From the NCBI GenBank assembly GCA_002684315.1, contig NYVB01000187.1:1-29284 (forward strand): DNA of 29,284 nt, read 5' to 3'. This document shows, piece after piece, positions 14,001 through 22,144 of the stretch. Position numbers and translations under genes: made by a program. The notes beneath the pieces are model-generated. The model was not told the origin of the DNA. It was given only the letters and a program-made list of their open reading frames with translations, and did not search any database. This stretch comes from Planctomycetaceae bacterium (lineage in GTDB: Bacteria; Planctomycetota; Phycisphaerae; Phycisphaerales; SM1A02). Each line of letters begins with the position of its first letter. Position 1 is the first letter of the stretch.

Positions 14001-16868
14001 TCAGGAGTCTTCGTTGAATCGACCGGTGATGACCTCGACTCTTTGAGCCGGAGCTTCGTTCTCACCTTTTCGGACCGTGAACAGCTGCCCATTCAGATCG
14101 AGCGTGATGACCGCGGCATCGGCATTCAGTCGTCGGCCGCTGATGCGAACGGGGCCGAGATCGACACCGCCATTCTGAAGGGCGACATCTCGTACATGCT
14201 CCACTCCGTTCGTGAAGAATCGCAGACTCAAGTCTCCTTCAGTTGCCTTCTGAGTCCAGAAGAGCCCATCGGCCTGCCCGTTGGAAACAGGAATCACCCG
14301 ACCGACCAGCGCGCCGGAGTCGTAGCGTGAAACGAAGGCCTCTGCGACACCCGATGCATTGCTGGTGAAGGCGATCATCTTTCCATCAGGGCTCAACGAT
14401 GCGTTGGCGTTGAACGCATTTCCGCCAAGCAGCAGACGTGGGCTTGCATCAGGATCAAGCGAACGCTGATAGAGCGCCTGAGTCTCCTGCATGTTGTTCC
14501 GAAGTCCGTAGATGAGATCACCGCTTGCAGGGTGAAAGTCGTATGGAAAGAAGTTGTGGATCTCATCGGTTTCAAGAACGATCGGCTCTGCGCCGGATGT
14601 CGGCTCGAAGACGACGAGATCGCTGCGCTGAGTGGGATGCGTCGTGTTGATCTGAGCCGCGGCAATCGAACCGTCACGGGACAGAATGCCTGCGAAAATG
14701 TCACGATCGGGAAACGACAGAATTCGCCTCAGACGAGGTGGATCGACCGTTCCAGCCCAGATGTCCCACATCGCATTGGTGTCGTTGGTGTTGGTCATGA
14801 GGATCCGATCACCTCGCGCACTGACCGCGATGCTGTCCTCGAAAGCACGTTCAGGAATCCCCAGAACGACCGGGGTTCCATTCAGGGGATGCCTCCAGAG
14901 GGATCGCTTGCCTCCCTGCAGACCGCCGGGGAGGTGAACCAACGTGCCATTGGAGGCCAGATCGAACTTTCCCGAACTCCAACTGTTGAGCGTCCTCAGC
15001 CCGGTGAATACCGGAGAGACATCGCCCGTCATGCTCCGATCGACGGGATCGTATCCAGCCCGATAGAGGGTCGCGCCCTTGGTGAAGAGGACCATCGAGT
15101 CGTGCACAATATCGGCATAGGGACTGCCTTCGACGATCACTCCACCGGTTCCGGTGGTGGCGTCGATCCAGACCACGTCCTGGATGAAACCGCGTTCGTC
15201 GTAGTAGGAGACGCTTGCGAGAATGAGTCCTTCACCGAGAGACGAGATCACTTCATTGGGAAGAAGCTCCTTCGACCTGAAGTCGAGAGCGACCTTCGAA
15301 AGCTCGTCACCGTTCTTGGAATCGATTTGAATGACTTCATGAGGCTTGTCGGTGATGAACGTCAGCGCACCGTCCTTCCCCCAGGAAAAGCCTCGATTGC
15401 CGCGGCCGAGTTCGATCTGCTCCATGCGCCCGATGTATCCCAGGGGAATGGTTCCGATCGCGACCGCCGGGAGATCAGTGCCGAGTTCCAACCGCATCAA
15501 CTTCGCAGGGAGCTTGGAATCCTCTGGCAGAGTGACGAAGATATAGGCGAGACCGTCGGGCGAGAAACGGCCGCAGACGATCCGTTGCGAGTTCTCGACC
15601 AACTTGGTCTCGAAGGAATCCATGTCGCGAAGATGCAGATGGAAGCGGTCACCGGGCACGTAATCCTCGATGGCACGGTCCTCGGAGATGTTCTTCTGGG
15701 TGATGAGCGCCAGTCGCGTGGCATCAGGCGAGATTCTGGACGTGAGGATCTCGTATCCGGACGGACCGGTGATCGAGAACGATCGCGGCGTGTTCTCGAC
15801 GGGCGCGGACGCGACGCCACCCATGCCACCCTTCTCTCCAATTTCCATGAAGAACATGCCCACTCCGAAACCGAAGAGGAGTGCGACCGCAACGAGCAAT
15901 GAAATGAGGACGAAGGCCTTTCCCCCGATGCCCTGTGACTCGATCGGAATGGAAGACGATTCCGGGGCAGTCGCGGTTGATGGCGGGGCGCGCAGCTCGT
16001 CCCGCAGGATTTCGAGCTCGTTTCGCACATCGATCGCGGTCTGCCAGCGCCGATCAGGCGCCTTGACCAGGCAGCGCCGGATCAGCCGCTCCAGTTCCGG
16101 CGGAAGAGCCTCGTTGTGCTCGCCGATGGGACGCGGTTCGTCCTTGATGATGCTCGACAATTTGGAGACGGTCGATTCACCTGGAAACGGCGTGGTTCCA
16201 GTGGCCATTTCGTAGAGGATCACGCCGAGCGAGAAGACATCGGTGGTGGGACTGGTCTCGAAACCCTGAGCCTGTTCCGGAGCCATGTAATGAATGGTTC
16301 CGATGATTCGTCCCTCGACCGTCATGTCCATGCTGGCCGTCGCACCTGTTCCATCGTCCGCATCTTCGAAGAGGGTGGTGGCGAGCTTGGCAAGACCGAA
16401 ATCAAGGACCGTCGCCTGGCCGCCATCATCCAGAATGATGTTGTCGGGTTTCACGTCACGATGGGCGATCCCACGGTGGTGTGCCGCGGCAAGGGCATCG
16501 GCGACGGGAATCATGATCTCGAGGATGCGGGAGACCGACATGGCGCCCTCGGAACGCATGACTTCGCCCAGCGTCCTGCCCGAGACGAGCTCCATTGTGA
16601 AGAAGGTGTCCTCGCCGATCGTTTCGAAGGAATGAATCGTGACGATGCCAGGATGCTTGAGCGCGGCCAATGCCTTGGCCTCGCGCTCGAAACGAGCACG
16701 CCGCTCCGGATCCCTGACCACTTCGGGACGAAGAATCTTCAGAGCGACCTTGCGACCGAGTCTTGGATCGACTGCTTCATACACGACGCCCATTCCACCA
16801 CGACCGACAAGGCGCTCCAGCCGATACGGTCCCAGTTCAGAACCGGAACGATCATCATCTTTATCCAT
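14001..16868 (-). CDS. Membrane Ser/Thr protein kinase (PknB type) with TolB-like beta-propeller
   Basis: The 955-residue product has an N-terminal kinase domain (residues ~15-270): P-loop GRGGMGVVY, VALKI (K44), HRDVKPDN (D138), DFGLAKL and YMAPEQA. These residues are all canonical, so it should be active. One transmembrane helix (about 318-341) puts the kinase in the cytoplasm and the rest outside. The ~600 C-terminal residues are a beta-propeller-like region with TolB/PD40-type phrases (ISPDATRLALIT, GRFSPDGLAYIFVT, SLSPDGKMIAFTS). This architecture is common in planctomycetes and acidobacteria; the propeller is presumed to sense or bind something outside the membrane. GGAGG lies 7 nt before the ATG at 16868 and supports that start over the ATG at 16901. 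A 12-bp palindrome lies 156 bp upstream of the start. The TPR gene follows. Ligand and substrates are unknown. Confidence 0.9.
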   Translation of the reverse strand: MDKDDDRSGSELGPYRLERLVGRGGMGVVYEAVDPRLGRKVALKILRPEVVRDPERRARFEREAKALAALKHPGIVTIHSFETIGEDTFFTMELVSGRTLGEVMRSEGAMSVSRILEIMIPVADALAAAHHRGIAHRDVKPDNIILDDGGQATVLDFGLAKLATTLFEDADDGTGATASMDMTVEGRIIGTIHYMAPEQAQGFETSPTTDVFSLGVILYEMATGTTPFPGESTVSKLSSIIKDEPRPIGEHNEALPPELERLIRRCLVKAPDRRWQTAIDVRNELEILRDELRAPPSTATAPESSSIPIESQGIGGKAFVLISLLVAVALLFGFGVGMFFMEIGEKGGMGGVASAPVENTPRSFSITGPSGYEILTSRISPDATRLALITQKNISEDRAIEDYVPGDRFHLHLRDMDSFETKLVENSQRIVCGRFSPDGLAYIFVTLPEDSKLPAKLMRLELGTDLPAVAIGTIPLGYIGRMEQIELGRGNRGFSWGKDGALTFITDKPHEVIQIDSKNGDELSKVALDFRSKELLPNEVISSLGEGLILASVSYYDERGFIQDVVWIDATTGTGGVIVEGSPYADIVHDSMVLFTKGATLYRAGYDPVDRSMTGDVSPVFTGLRTLNSWSSGKFDLASNGTLVHLPGGLQGGKRSLWRHPLNGTPVVLGIPERAFEDSIAVSARGDRILMTNTNDTNAMWDIWAGTVDPPRLRRILSFPDRDIFAGILSRDGSIAAAQINTTHPTQRSDLVVFEPTSGAEPIVLETDEIHNFFPYDFHPASGDLIYGLRNNMQETQALYQRSLDPDASPRLLLGGNAFNANASLSPDGKMIAFTSNASGVAEAFVSRYDSGALVGRVIPVSNGQADGLFWTQKATEGDLSLRFFTNGVEHVRDVALQNGGVDLGPVRISGRRLNADAAVITLDLNGQLFTVRKGENEAPAQRVEVITGRFNEDS

Positions 16869-17023
16869 GAAAAAGCCTCCGGGCGTTTGGTGAATGCCCA
16901 ATGTATCAGCATGGACAGACAGGAACCAAACGAGCAGCCGAAACCACTCAATGACATGCTTCCCGAAAGAGCATCGTCATTGCTGCCAAATGACCGGCAA
17001 CGTCAGCAAGAGCGGAATTTCCG

Positions 17024-17035
17024 CTGACATGTCAG
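17024..17035. promoter_or_regulatory. Perfect palindrome CTGACATGTCAG upstream of the kinase gene
   Basis: This 12-bp perfect palindrome sits in the gap between the RCC1-protein gene and the kinase gene, beside a second dyad AGCGGAA T TTCCGCT (17011-17025). Together they suggest an operator for the kinase gene. No regulator gene is near. Confidence 0.3.
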
Positions 17036-17087
17036 ATCCCATGGGATGCGCTGTCTTGACCTCAGACCGCGGATACCGCCCCACTTC

Positions 17088-19217
17088 TCATCGATGGAAC
17101 CGAGTTTCAATGACAGGCATCGAAGGAGATGATGAGGCGCAGGGACCCCACTCCTGCAGAAGAAATGAGAAGTCATCCAGGCCGACCGCACCGTCTTGAT
17201 TGAGATCGGCGGCACACGCCACCGATCCATCACCGACGCAGGCCTCACCCATGACACCATGAAGCAGGATCATGTCACGTTCATCGACGGTGTCATCACC
17301 GTTCAGGTCAGCCCGGTTGCAGGGCGGGCACAGATCGCGAAGGGTCATGACCTCGGTGGCCCCGGCCGCGACCAGTCGATGACCGTCGACATCCTGTGGG
17401 CAGGTCGCGGCGTACAGTCGATTGGAAAACGGTGGACCTGGCCTCCGTTCGCCACACTCGCCCCAGGCGAAGATGCGCCCATCCGCGGCACGGGCGATGG
17501 AATAGAGAGTTCCCGCCTCGACCGAGACGATTGGAGGCAGATCGTCGGGAATCTCGATCTGTGCTCGTGCGTTGGAGCCCCAGCCGATGACGTCGCCATT
17601 CGCGTCGACTGCGAGGGAGTGAAACCCCCCCGCGCAGATCGAACGGATCCCGTGAAGGTGCGCGGGAATCTGGATCTGGCCGAACGCGTCACTTCCCCAG
17701 CCAACCACGGTGCCGTTCCCACGAAGCGCCAGTGAATGGTCGTTGCCTGCGGCAATCGCGATGACGTCATCCAGATCGACAGGGACCGAACAGGCTCCGG
17801 AATCGTTCCTGCCCCAGGCTGAGACGGTGCCATCCGAATGCAGGGCCAGAACATGGTGCGCACCCGCGCGTACCGCGTGCACATCCTCGAGTCCGAAAGG
17901 GACGTCGCATTGTCCGTGGTCGTTGCGGCCCCAGGCAAGGACGGTGCCGTCGTCGCGGACGGCAAGAGAGAATCGGTCACCCGCACAGATCGTGGAGACC
18001 GATGCAAGATCTCCCGGCACGTCGATCTGCCCATGGTCATTTTCCCCCCATGCCAGCACTGTGCCATCCACATTGAGCACCATTCGATGGTCGGAACCCG
18101 CGGCGATTCGACTGATCTCGGCGACTTCAACAGGTTCGAGGGTCACCGGAGGGTTCACATCGGACTGACCGAAACGATCATCACCCCAGGCCGTGATTGT
18201 GCCATCGTCATGCAATGCCAGAGAGTGCCATCTCCCGCAGGCGACCGATCGCACCCCGGTCAAAGGTGTGACGGATTCAGTCTGTCCGAAGTCATTGGCA
18301 CCCCAGGCGACGACGGTGCCGTCGGAACGAACCGCCACTGAATGGCCTTCACCGGCGGCCACTCCGACCACAGCCGTCAGATCTTCGGGGACGTCGCATT
18401 GACCGTGTTGATTCGCCCCCCAGGCCACGACGCTGCCATCCGATCGAACTGCCAGAGAGTGGTCCTTCCCGGCAGCGATCGCGATCACTGCACGACCGAG
18501 ATCATCGGGCACGCTGGCGGCACCCTGGTCGTCACTTCCCCAGCCGATGACGGCACCGCGGTCGGTCAGGGCCAGAGCGTGACTCCTACCGGCGGCGATC
18601 GCCCGAACGGCACCCGGCATCGCGGGAACATTGCTGATGCTGAAGGCGACATTTCCCAGAGCACCTGCGAGGTTGTCTCCGATGACCGTGAGGCCGACCT
18701 TTCCGTCGAGAACCAGAAGAAAGGGATAGTGCGGCTGACCGTTCCAGACATCTTGAATGGGACCATCACCTCCAGCGGCAAGAGCGATGACATCGAAAAA
18801 CCGTTGCGGGTACACACTGTGTGCCGGCATGGCATCCTGATGCCACTCCATCAACGTGCCATTGGAAAGAAGAAGCGTTCCGTGCTCCTGCCCCGCAGCG
18901 ATGGCGGTGGTTTGAAACTGCGCTTTCGGCGGAAGCAAGTTGGGTTCATTCCAGGGGCCGCCGAAAATCTCGATCGGATCGTTGGGTGCGGCCCCCCAGA
19001 CCACGACCTGCCCGTTTCGGCGCAGAGCGACGGAAAAGATGTCCCCGGCATCGATCGCGATGACGTCATTCAAGCGTGCCGGTTGTTCGAGGAAGACCCC
19101 ACTCCCAACGTGCCAGGCATCGAGCGCCTGACAGTCATCCTGAATGGCGGAAGCGGAAAGCGCGCAGAACGATGCGAGAACCGGACCCGCGACGAGCGCC
19201 GTTGGTGTCTTGAGCAT
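17088..19217 (-). CDS. Secreted RCC1-repeat protein with dockerin-like end
   Basis: The 709-residue product has a signal peptide (start MLKTPTALVAGPVLASF, ending SASA). The body has about ten clear RCC1-type blade repeats (HSLAVRSDGSVVAWGANQHGQCDVP-like units: H-S-x-A-L-x-x-x-G-x-V-x-x-W-G) plus two or three degenerate ones at the start and end. This exceeds the seven blades of one RCC1 propeller, so two propellers or one large one are possible. Near the C-terminus is a diverged dockerin-like pair (DLNGDDTVDERDM, DLNQDGAVGLDDF) ending WGPC, then a 16-residue tail. No catalytic domain is seen; it probably binds protein or carbohydrate outside the cell. I preferred the ATG at 19217 because it gives a proper signal peptide and has GGGGA a few bases upstream; the ATG at 19247 is an alternative. 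It lies upstream of the kinase gene on the same strand. Confidence 0.8.
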   Translation of the reverse strand: MLKTPTALVAGPVLASFCALSASAIQDDCQALDAWHVGSGVFLEQPARLNDVIAIDAGDIFSVALRRNGQVVVWGAAPNDPIEIFGGPWNEPNLLPPKAQFQTTAIAAGQEHGTLLLSNGTLMEWHQDAMPAHSVYPQRFFDVIALAAGGDGPIQDVWNGQPHYPFLLVLDGKVGLTVIGDNLAGALGNVAFSISNVPAMPGAVRAIAAGRSHALALTDRGAVIGWGSDDQGAASVPDDLGRAVIAIAAGKDHSLAVRSDGSVVAWGANQHGQCDVPEDLTAVVGVAAGEGHSVAVRSDGTVVAWGANDFGQTESVTPLTGVRSVACGRWHSLALHDDGTITAWGDDRFGQSDVNPPVTLEPVEVAEISRIAAGSDHRMVLNVDGTVLAWGENDHGQIDVPGDLASVSTICAGDRFSLAVRDDGTVLAWGRNDHGQCDVPFGLEDVHAVRAGAHHVLALHSDGTVSAWGRNDSGACSVPVDLDDVIAIAAGNDHSLALRGNGTVVGWGSDAFGQIQIPAHLHGIRSICAGGFHSLAVDANGDVIGWGSNARAQIEIPDDLPPIVSVEAGTLYSIARAADGRIFAWGECGERRPGPPFSNRLYAATCPQDVDGHRLVAAGATEVMTLRDLCPPCNRADLNGDDTVDERDMILLHGVMGEACVGDGSVACAADLNQDGAVGLDDFSFLLQEWGPCASSSPSMPVIETRFHR

Positions 19218-19365
19218 ATGAATCCCCGGGAAAGAGAGTGCATTCAAGTCTTCGCAGATGGATCGACACTTTGAAAATAAGGTGGATTTCCAGGGAGGGC
19301 AAGGAAATAGTCCTCAGATGTCACGCTGCCTCCGGACGAGCCGCACTCAGGCGTGTTTCCCCGGA

Positions 19366-20577
19366 TCACGAGGACCTGCGCGCCACCAACCAATCAAGCG
19401 CACCCCTGGCGGCGGCCCGACCTGATGCAAAGCATGCCTGAAGCAGATACCCGCCCGTCGGCGCTTCCCAATCGAGCATTTCTCCCGCCACGAAACATCC
19501 CGGCTTCGCACGCAGCATGAGCGTCGCATCAATCGCTTCGGCTCGCACTCCGCCGGCGCTTGAAATGGCGCGGGTCATGCCGCCCGTTCCAGTGAGAATG
19601 ATCGGGGCTGCCTTGATTGCTCCAGCCAGAGCCATTGGATCCTGAGGCAAGGAACGCATGCTCTCTCGCAACACCGCGATCGCGACCGGCGGCAAGCCGA
19701 CCTTTCGCAGGCGACTGGTGAGGGTGTCCTTTTGCCTGCCATCCTTGAGCCTGGCGGCGAGGTGTGCCAAGTCATTGTCCGGCTTCAGATCAATGACCAA
19801 TCTGGCGGAGCCGGTCGCATCGATGGCGTCGCGCAGTTCCGGAGAGAGTGCGTAGACGGCTCCACCTTCGATGCCGTTCTCACTCACCATTGCTTCGCCG
19901 CGCACCGTGGTGTCACCAAAGGACAACGCAATGGACTTCATGGGAGTTCCGGCGAACTTCGCCCCGACGTGCTCACGCCAGTCGACTTCGAAGCTGCAGT
20001 TCGCAGGCTTGAAGGGTGCGGTCGCGACGCCCAGCGGTTGCACGATCCCCGTCCATGCGCCATCCGATCCAAGCTTCGCCCAACTCGCTCCACCCAGCGC
20101 GAGGATCGTGGCATCATGCATCGCCTCGAGCGGTCCGTCTGGTGCGTCGAATGCCAATGCGCTGTCGCGCCATCCGGTCCAACGGTGGCGGAGGCGCTGC
20201 TGCACGCCGAGCTCGGACAAACGCAGCAACCATGCACGCAACAATGGGGATGCCTTGAGCGATCTCGGGAAGATCCGCCCGGAGCTGCCTACGAACGTCT
20301 CCTGACCCAGGCCTTCGCACCACGCACGCAGCGCGTCGGGAGGAAAGGCCTTGATCATCGAAGTGAGCGGCATCCCGCGATATCGCGTCAGGAAGGCCTC
20401 GAGCCCTTCGGAATGCGTCAGATTCAGGCCTCCGACCCCAGCCATGAGGAGCTTGCGCCCGAAGCTGGGCATCCGGTCGTAGACGGTGACATGGCACCCC
20501 GCCTCGGCCAATGTCTCAGCTGCCATCAGTCCCGCAGGGCCGCCGCCGATCACCGCGCATGACTTTGGGACGCTCAA
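19366..20577 (-). CDS. FAD-dependent oxidoreductase, TIGR03862/HI0933-like flavoprotein
   Basis: The ~403-residue product begins with a Rossmann FAD-binding motif (SCAVIGGGPAGLMAAETL, GGGPAG at 11-16) and has the family signature GRKLLMAGVGGLNLTHSE shortly after. The C-terminal phrase GEMLDWEAPTGGYLLQACFASG closes the FAD site as in the BaiN/HI0933/TIGR03862 group. It is probably cytoplasmic; the physiological substrate of this group is not well established. The start is uncertain: there is no ATG before the motif. TTG at 20577 is preceded by AAAGG at 5 nt and starts just before the first beta strand, whereas the frame could extend to GTG at 20664. It is the first gene of the minus-strand group; the RCC1 gene lies 148 bp downstream. 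It shows no functional link to its neighbours. Confidence 0.8.
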   Translation of the reverse strand: MSVPKSCAVIGGGPAGLMAAETLAEAGCHVTVYDRMPSFGRKLLMAGVGGLNLTHSEGLEAFLTRYRGMPLTSMIKAFPPDALRAWCEGLGQETFVGSSGRIFPRSLKASPLLRAWLLRLSELGVQQRLRHRWTGWRDSALAFDAPDGPLEAMHDATILALGGASWAKLGSDGAWTGIVQPLGVATAPFKPANCSFEVDWREHVGAKFAGTPMKSIALSFGDTTVRGEAMVSENGIEGGAVYALSPELRDAIDATGSARLVIDLKPDNDLAHLAARLKDGRQKDTLTSRLRKVGLPPVAIAVLRESMRSLPQDPMALAGAIKAAPIILTGTGGMTRAISSAGGVRAEAIDATLMLRAKPGCFVAGEMLDWEAPTGGYLLQACFASGRAAARGALDWLVARRSS

Positions 20578-21065
20578 AGAAACCTTTTCAGATCGTGTTG
20601 TCGAATGTGGCTCAGTCAAAGCGAAGTGAGCCTTTCCCGTGCGTTTGACTGGGGCAGGACACACCGATTTCGTGTGCGTTCACTGCAGAGACCCGTGACC
20701 AGGTGCAATTCGGACCGCCGGGAGGCCGCATGGCATGCCGCCGCGTTGGTGGTCCCCATGTCCATCACGAGGGACTTTGGCGTCGCTGAGGCGATCAGAC
20801 CGTCCGGCTTCGGACACACCGTGTCGACTGAATCGTTCTTCATGACTGCCGACGATACCGCGAAACCGTTCACCACAACGTCAACCCGCGATCAGTTCCC
20901 GCAAAAAGAAAGAACCCCTCGGAGACCGTAATGCGTCCAGACGAGCCCGGCTCGTTTCATCAAGGTGGAACAAACGGCCCTTCTCCGCCTACACTGAAAT
21001 CCTTCTCATCAGACAAGACAGCTGTTCCCTGAGAACCGTACGACTTCAACAGTTCAAGGAAAACC
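20578..21065. other. Divergent intergenic region, no convincing gene
   Basis: This 488-bp gap lies between the divergent flavoprotein and aldehyde-reductase genes. Frames at 20605-20931 (+) and 20616-20876 (-) overlap each other on opposite strands and have no family match or start signal; they are not called. A dyad ACGAGCCCGGCTCGT is at 20941-20955 (7-bp arms around one base). The remainder shows no recognisable feature. Confidence 0.45.
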
Positions 21066-22082
21066 ATGTCAGACACCACCACCGTTCATGCCTGGGCCAC
21101 TTCGGGACCCGACCAGCCGTTCGAACCGTTCGAGTATGAACTCGGCCCGATCGGTCCTGATGAAGTCGAGATCGGGGTCACGCATTGCGGCATCTGTCAC
21201 AGCGACTTGAGCATGGCGAACAACGACTGGGGACTGACCACCTATCCCTTCGTCGGTGGGCATGAGATCGAGGGCAGCGTCACACGTGTCGGCTCGGATG
21301 TCCGCACGCACCAGATCGGGGATCGAGTCGGCGTGGGCTGGTTCGCTGCATCCGATCTCGAGTGCCCCTACTGCCGGGACGGAAAGCACAATCTCTCGCC
21401 CACGACCTCGGGCGTCATCGTCGGTCGCCATGGCGGGTTCGCGGATCGAGTTCGCGCCCAGTCGACGTGGGTCTTTCCGATTCATGAGAACATTCCAATC
21501 GGAGAGGCGGGCCCACTCTTCTGCGGTGGCGCCACCGTCTGGACACCCATTCAGCATCACACCAAGCCGACCAATCGAATCGCAATCGTGGGAATCGGTG
21601 GGCTCGGCCATCTCGCCCTGATGTTCGGCAATGCCTGGGGCTGCCACGTCACTGCGATCACCACCAGCGAAGCCAAGCGCGAGGAAGCCATGACGCTCGG
21701 CGCGCACGATGTGCTGATCGGCAATGATGAGGCGGCACTCGCAGCGAATGCCGGTCAATTCGACGTGGTCGTTTCGACGGTCAACGCACCGCTTGACTGG
21801 AGTGCCTACATCGCACTGCTGAAACCGGAAGGCCGACTGCACCTCGTGGGTGCGGTCCTGGAACCGATCCCGGTGGCGGCGTTCGACCTCATCATGGGGC
21901 ATAAATCGCTTTCGGGCTCGCCGGTCGCAAGCCCCGGCGACACCAACCTGATGGTGGAATTCGCCGGCCGTCATGGCATCGCCCCCACCACCGAACATTT
22001 TCCGATCTCTAAGATCAACGAAGCCTTCGACAAACTGAAGGAAGGCTCGCTCCGATACCGCGCCATCCTCGACATTTCCTGA
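21066..22082 (+). CDS. ahr: NADPH-dependent aldehyde reductase, Ahr/YjgB family
   Basis: The 338-residue product is a zinc-type medium-chain alcohol dehydrogenase very close in pattern to E. coli Ahr (YjgB): GGFADRVRAQSTWVFP, AGPLFCGGATVWTPI, GIGGLGHLALMF, GQFDVVVSTVNAPLDW and APTTEHFPISKINEA. It should reduce aldehydes to alcohols with NADPH. Catalytic zinc ligands are C41 (CGICHSD), H66/E67 (GGHEIEG) and C153. The structural zinc site that usually has four Cys keeps only C100 and C103; the other two positions are D97 and S111, so that zinc may be absent or held differently. AAGGA lies 5 nt before the ATG. A ZnuA-like lipoprotein gene follows 62 bp downstream on the same strand. The physiological aldehyde is unknown; the nearby carotenoid genes make a link to carotenals conceivable but unproven. 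Confidence 0.85.
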   Translation: MSDTTTVHAWATSGPDQPFEPFEYELGPIGPDEVEIGVTHCGICHSDLSMANNDWGLTTYPFVGGHEIEGSVTRVGSDVRTHQIGDRVGVGWFAASDLECPYCRDGKHNLSPTTSGVIVGRHGGFADRVRAQSTWVFPIHENIPIGEAGPLFCGGATVWTPIQHHTKPTNRIAIVGIGGLGHLALMFGNAWGCHVTAITTSEAKREEAMTLGAHDVLIGNDEAALAANAGQFDVVVSTVNAPLDWSAYIALLKPEGRLHLVGAVLEPIPVAAFDLIMGHKSLSGSPVASPGDTNLMVEFAGRHGIAPTTEHFPISKINEAFDKLKEGSLRYRAILDIS

Positions 22083-22144
22083 ACCACCAGACACACCCAC
22101 ACATCATTCAACTTCACAGACACTCTTCACTGGAGAGCCCTTCG

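Noticed and set aside
14532..15902. 456-codon open frame on the plus strand opposite the kinase gene
   Set aside because: It lies wholly antisense to the propeller half of a well-supported kinase gene; its translation lacks any family motif and is a product of high GC and biased codons.
18342..19274. 310-codon plus-strand frame opposite the RCC1 gene
   Set aside because: Antisense shadow of RCC1 repeats; its own apparent repetition only mirrors the repeats on the other strand.
20605..20931. Possible small gene of 108 codons before the aldehyde reductase
   Set aside because: No motif, no ribosome-binding site, overlaps another open frame on the opposite strand; left as intergenic.
21069..22100. 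343-codon open frame on the minus strand opposite the aldehyde reductase
   Set aside because: It mirrors a gene with complete catalytic motifs and has no recognisable domain or ribosome-binding site.
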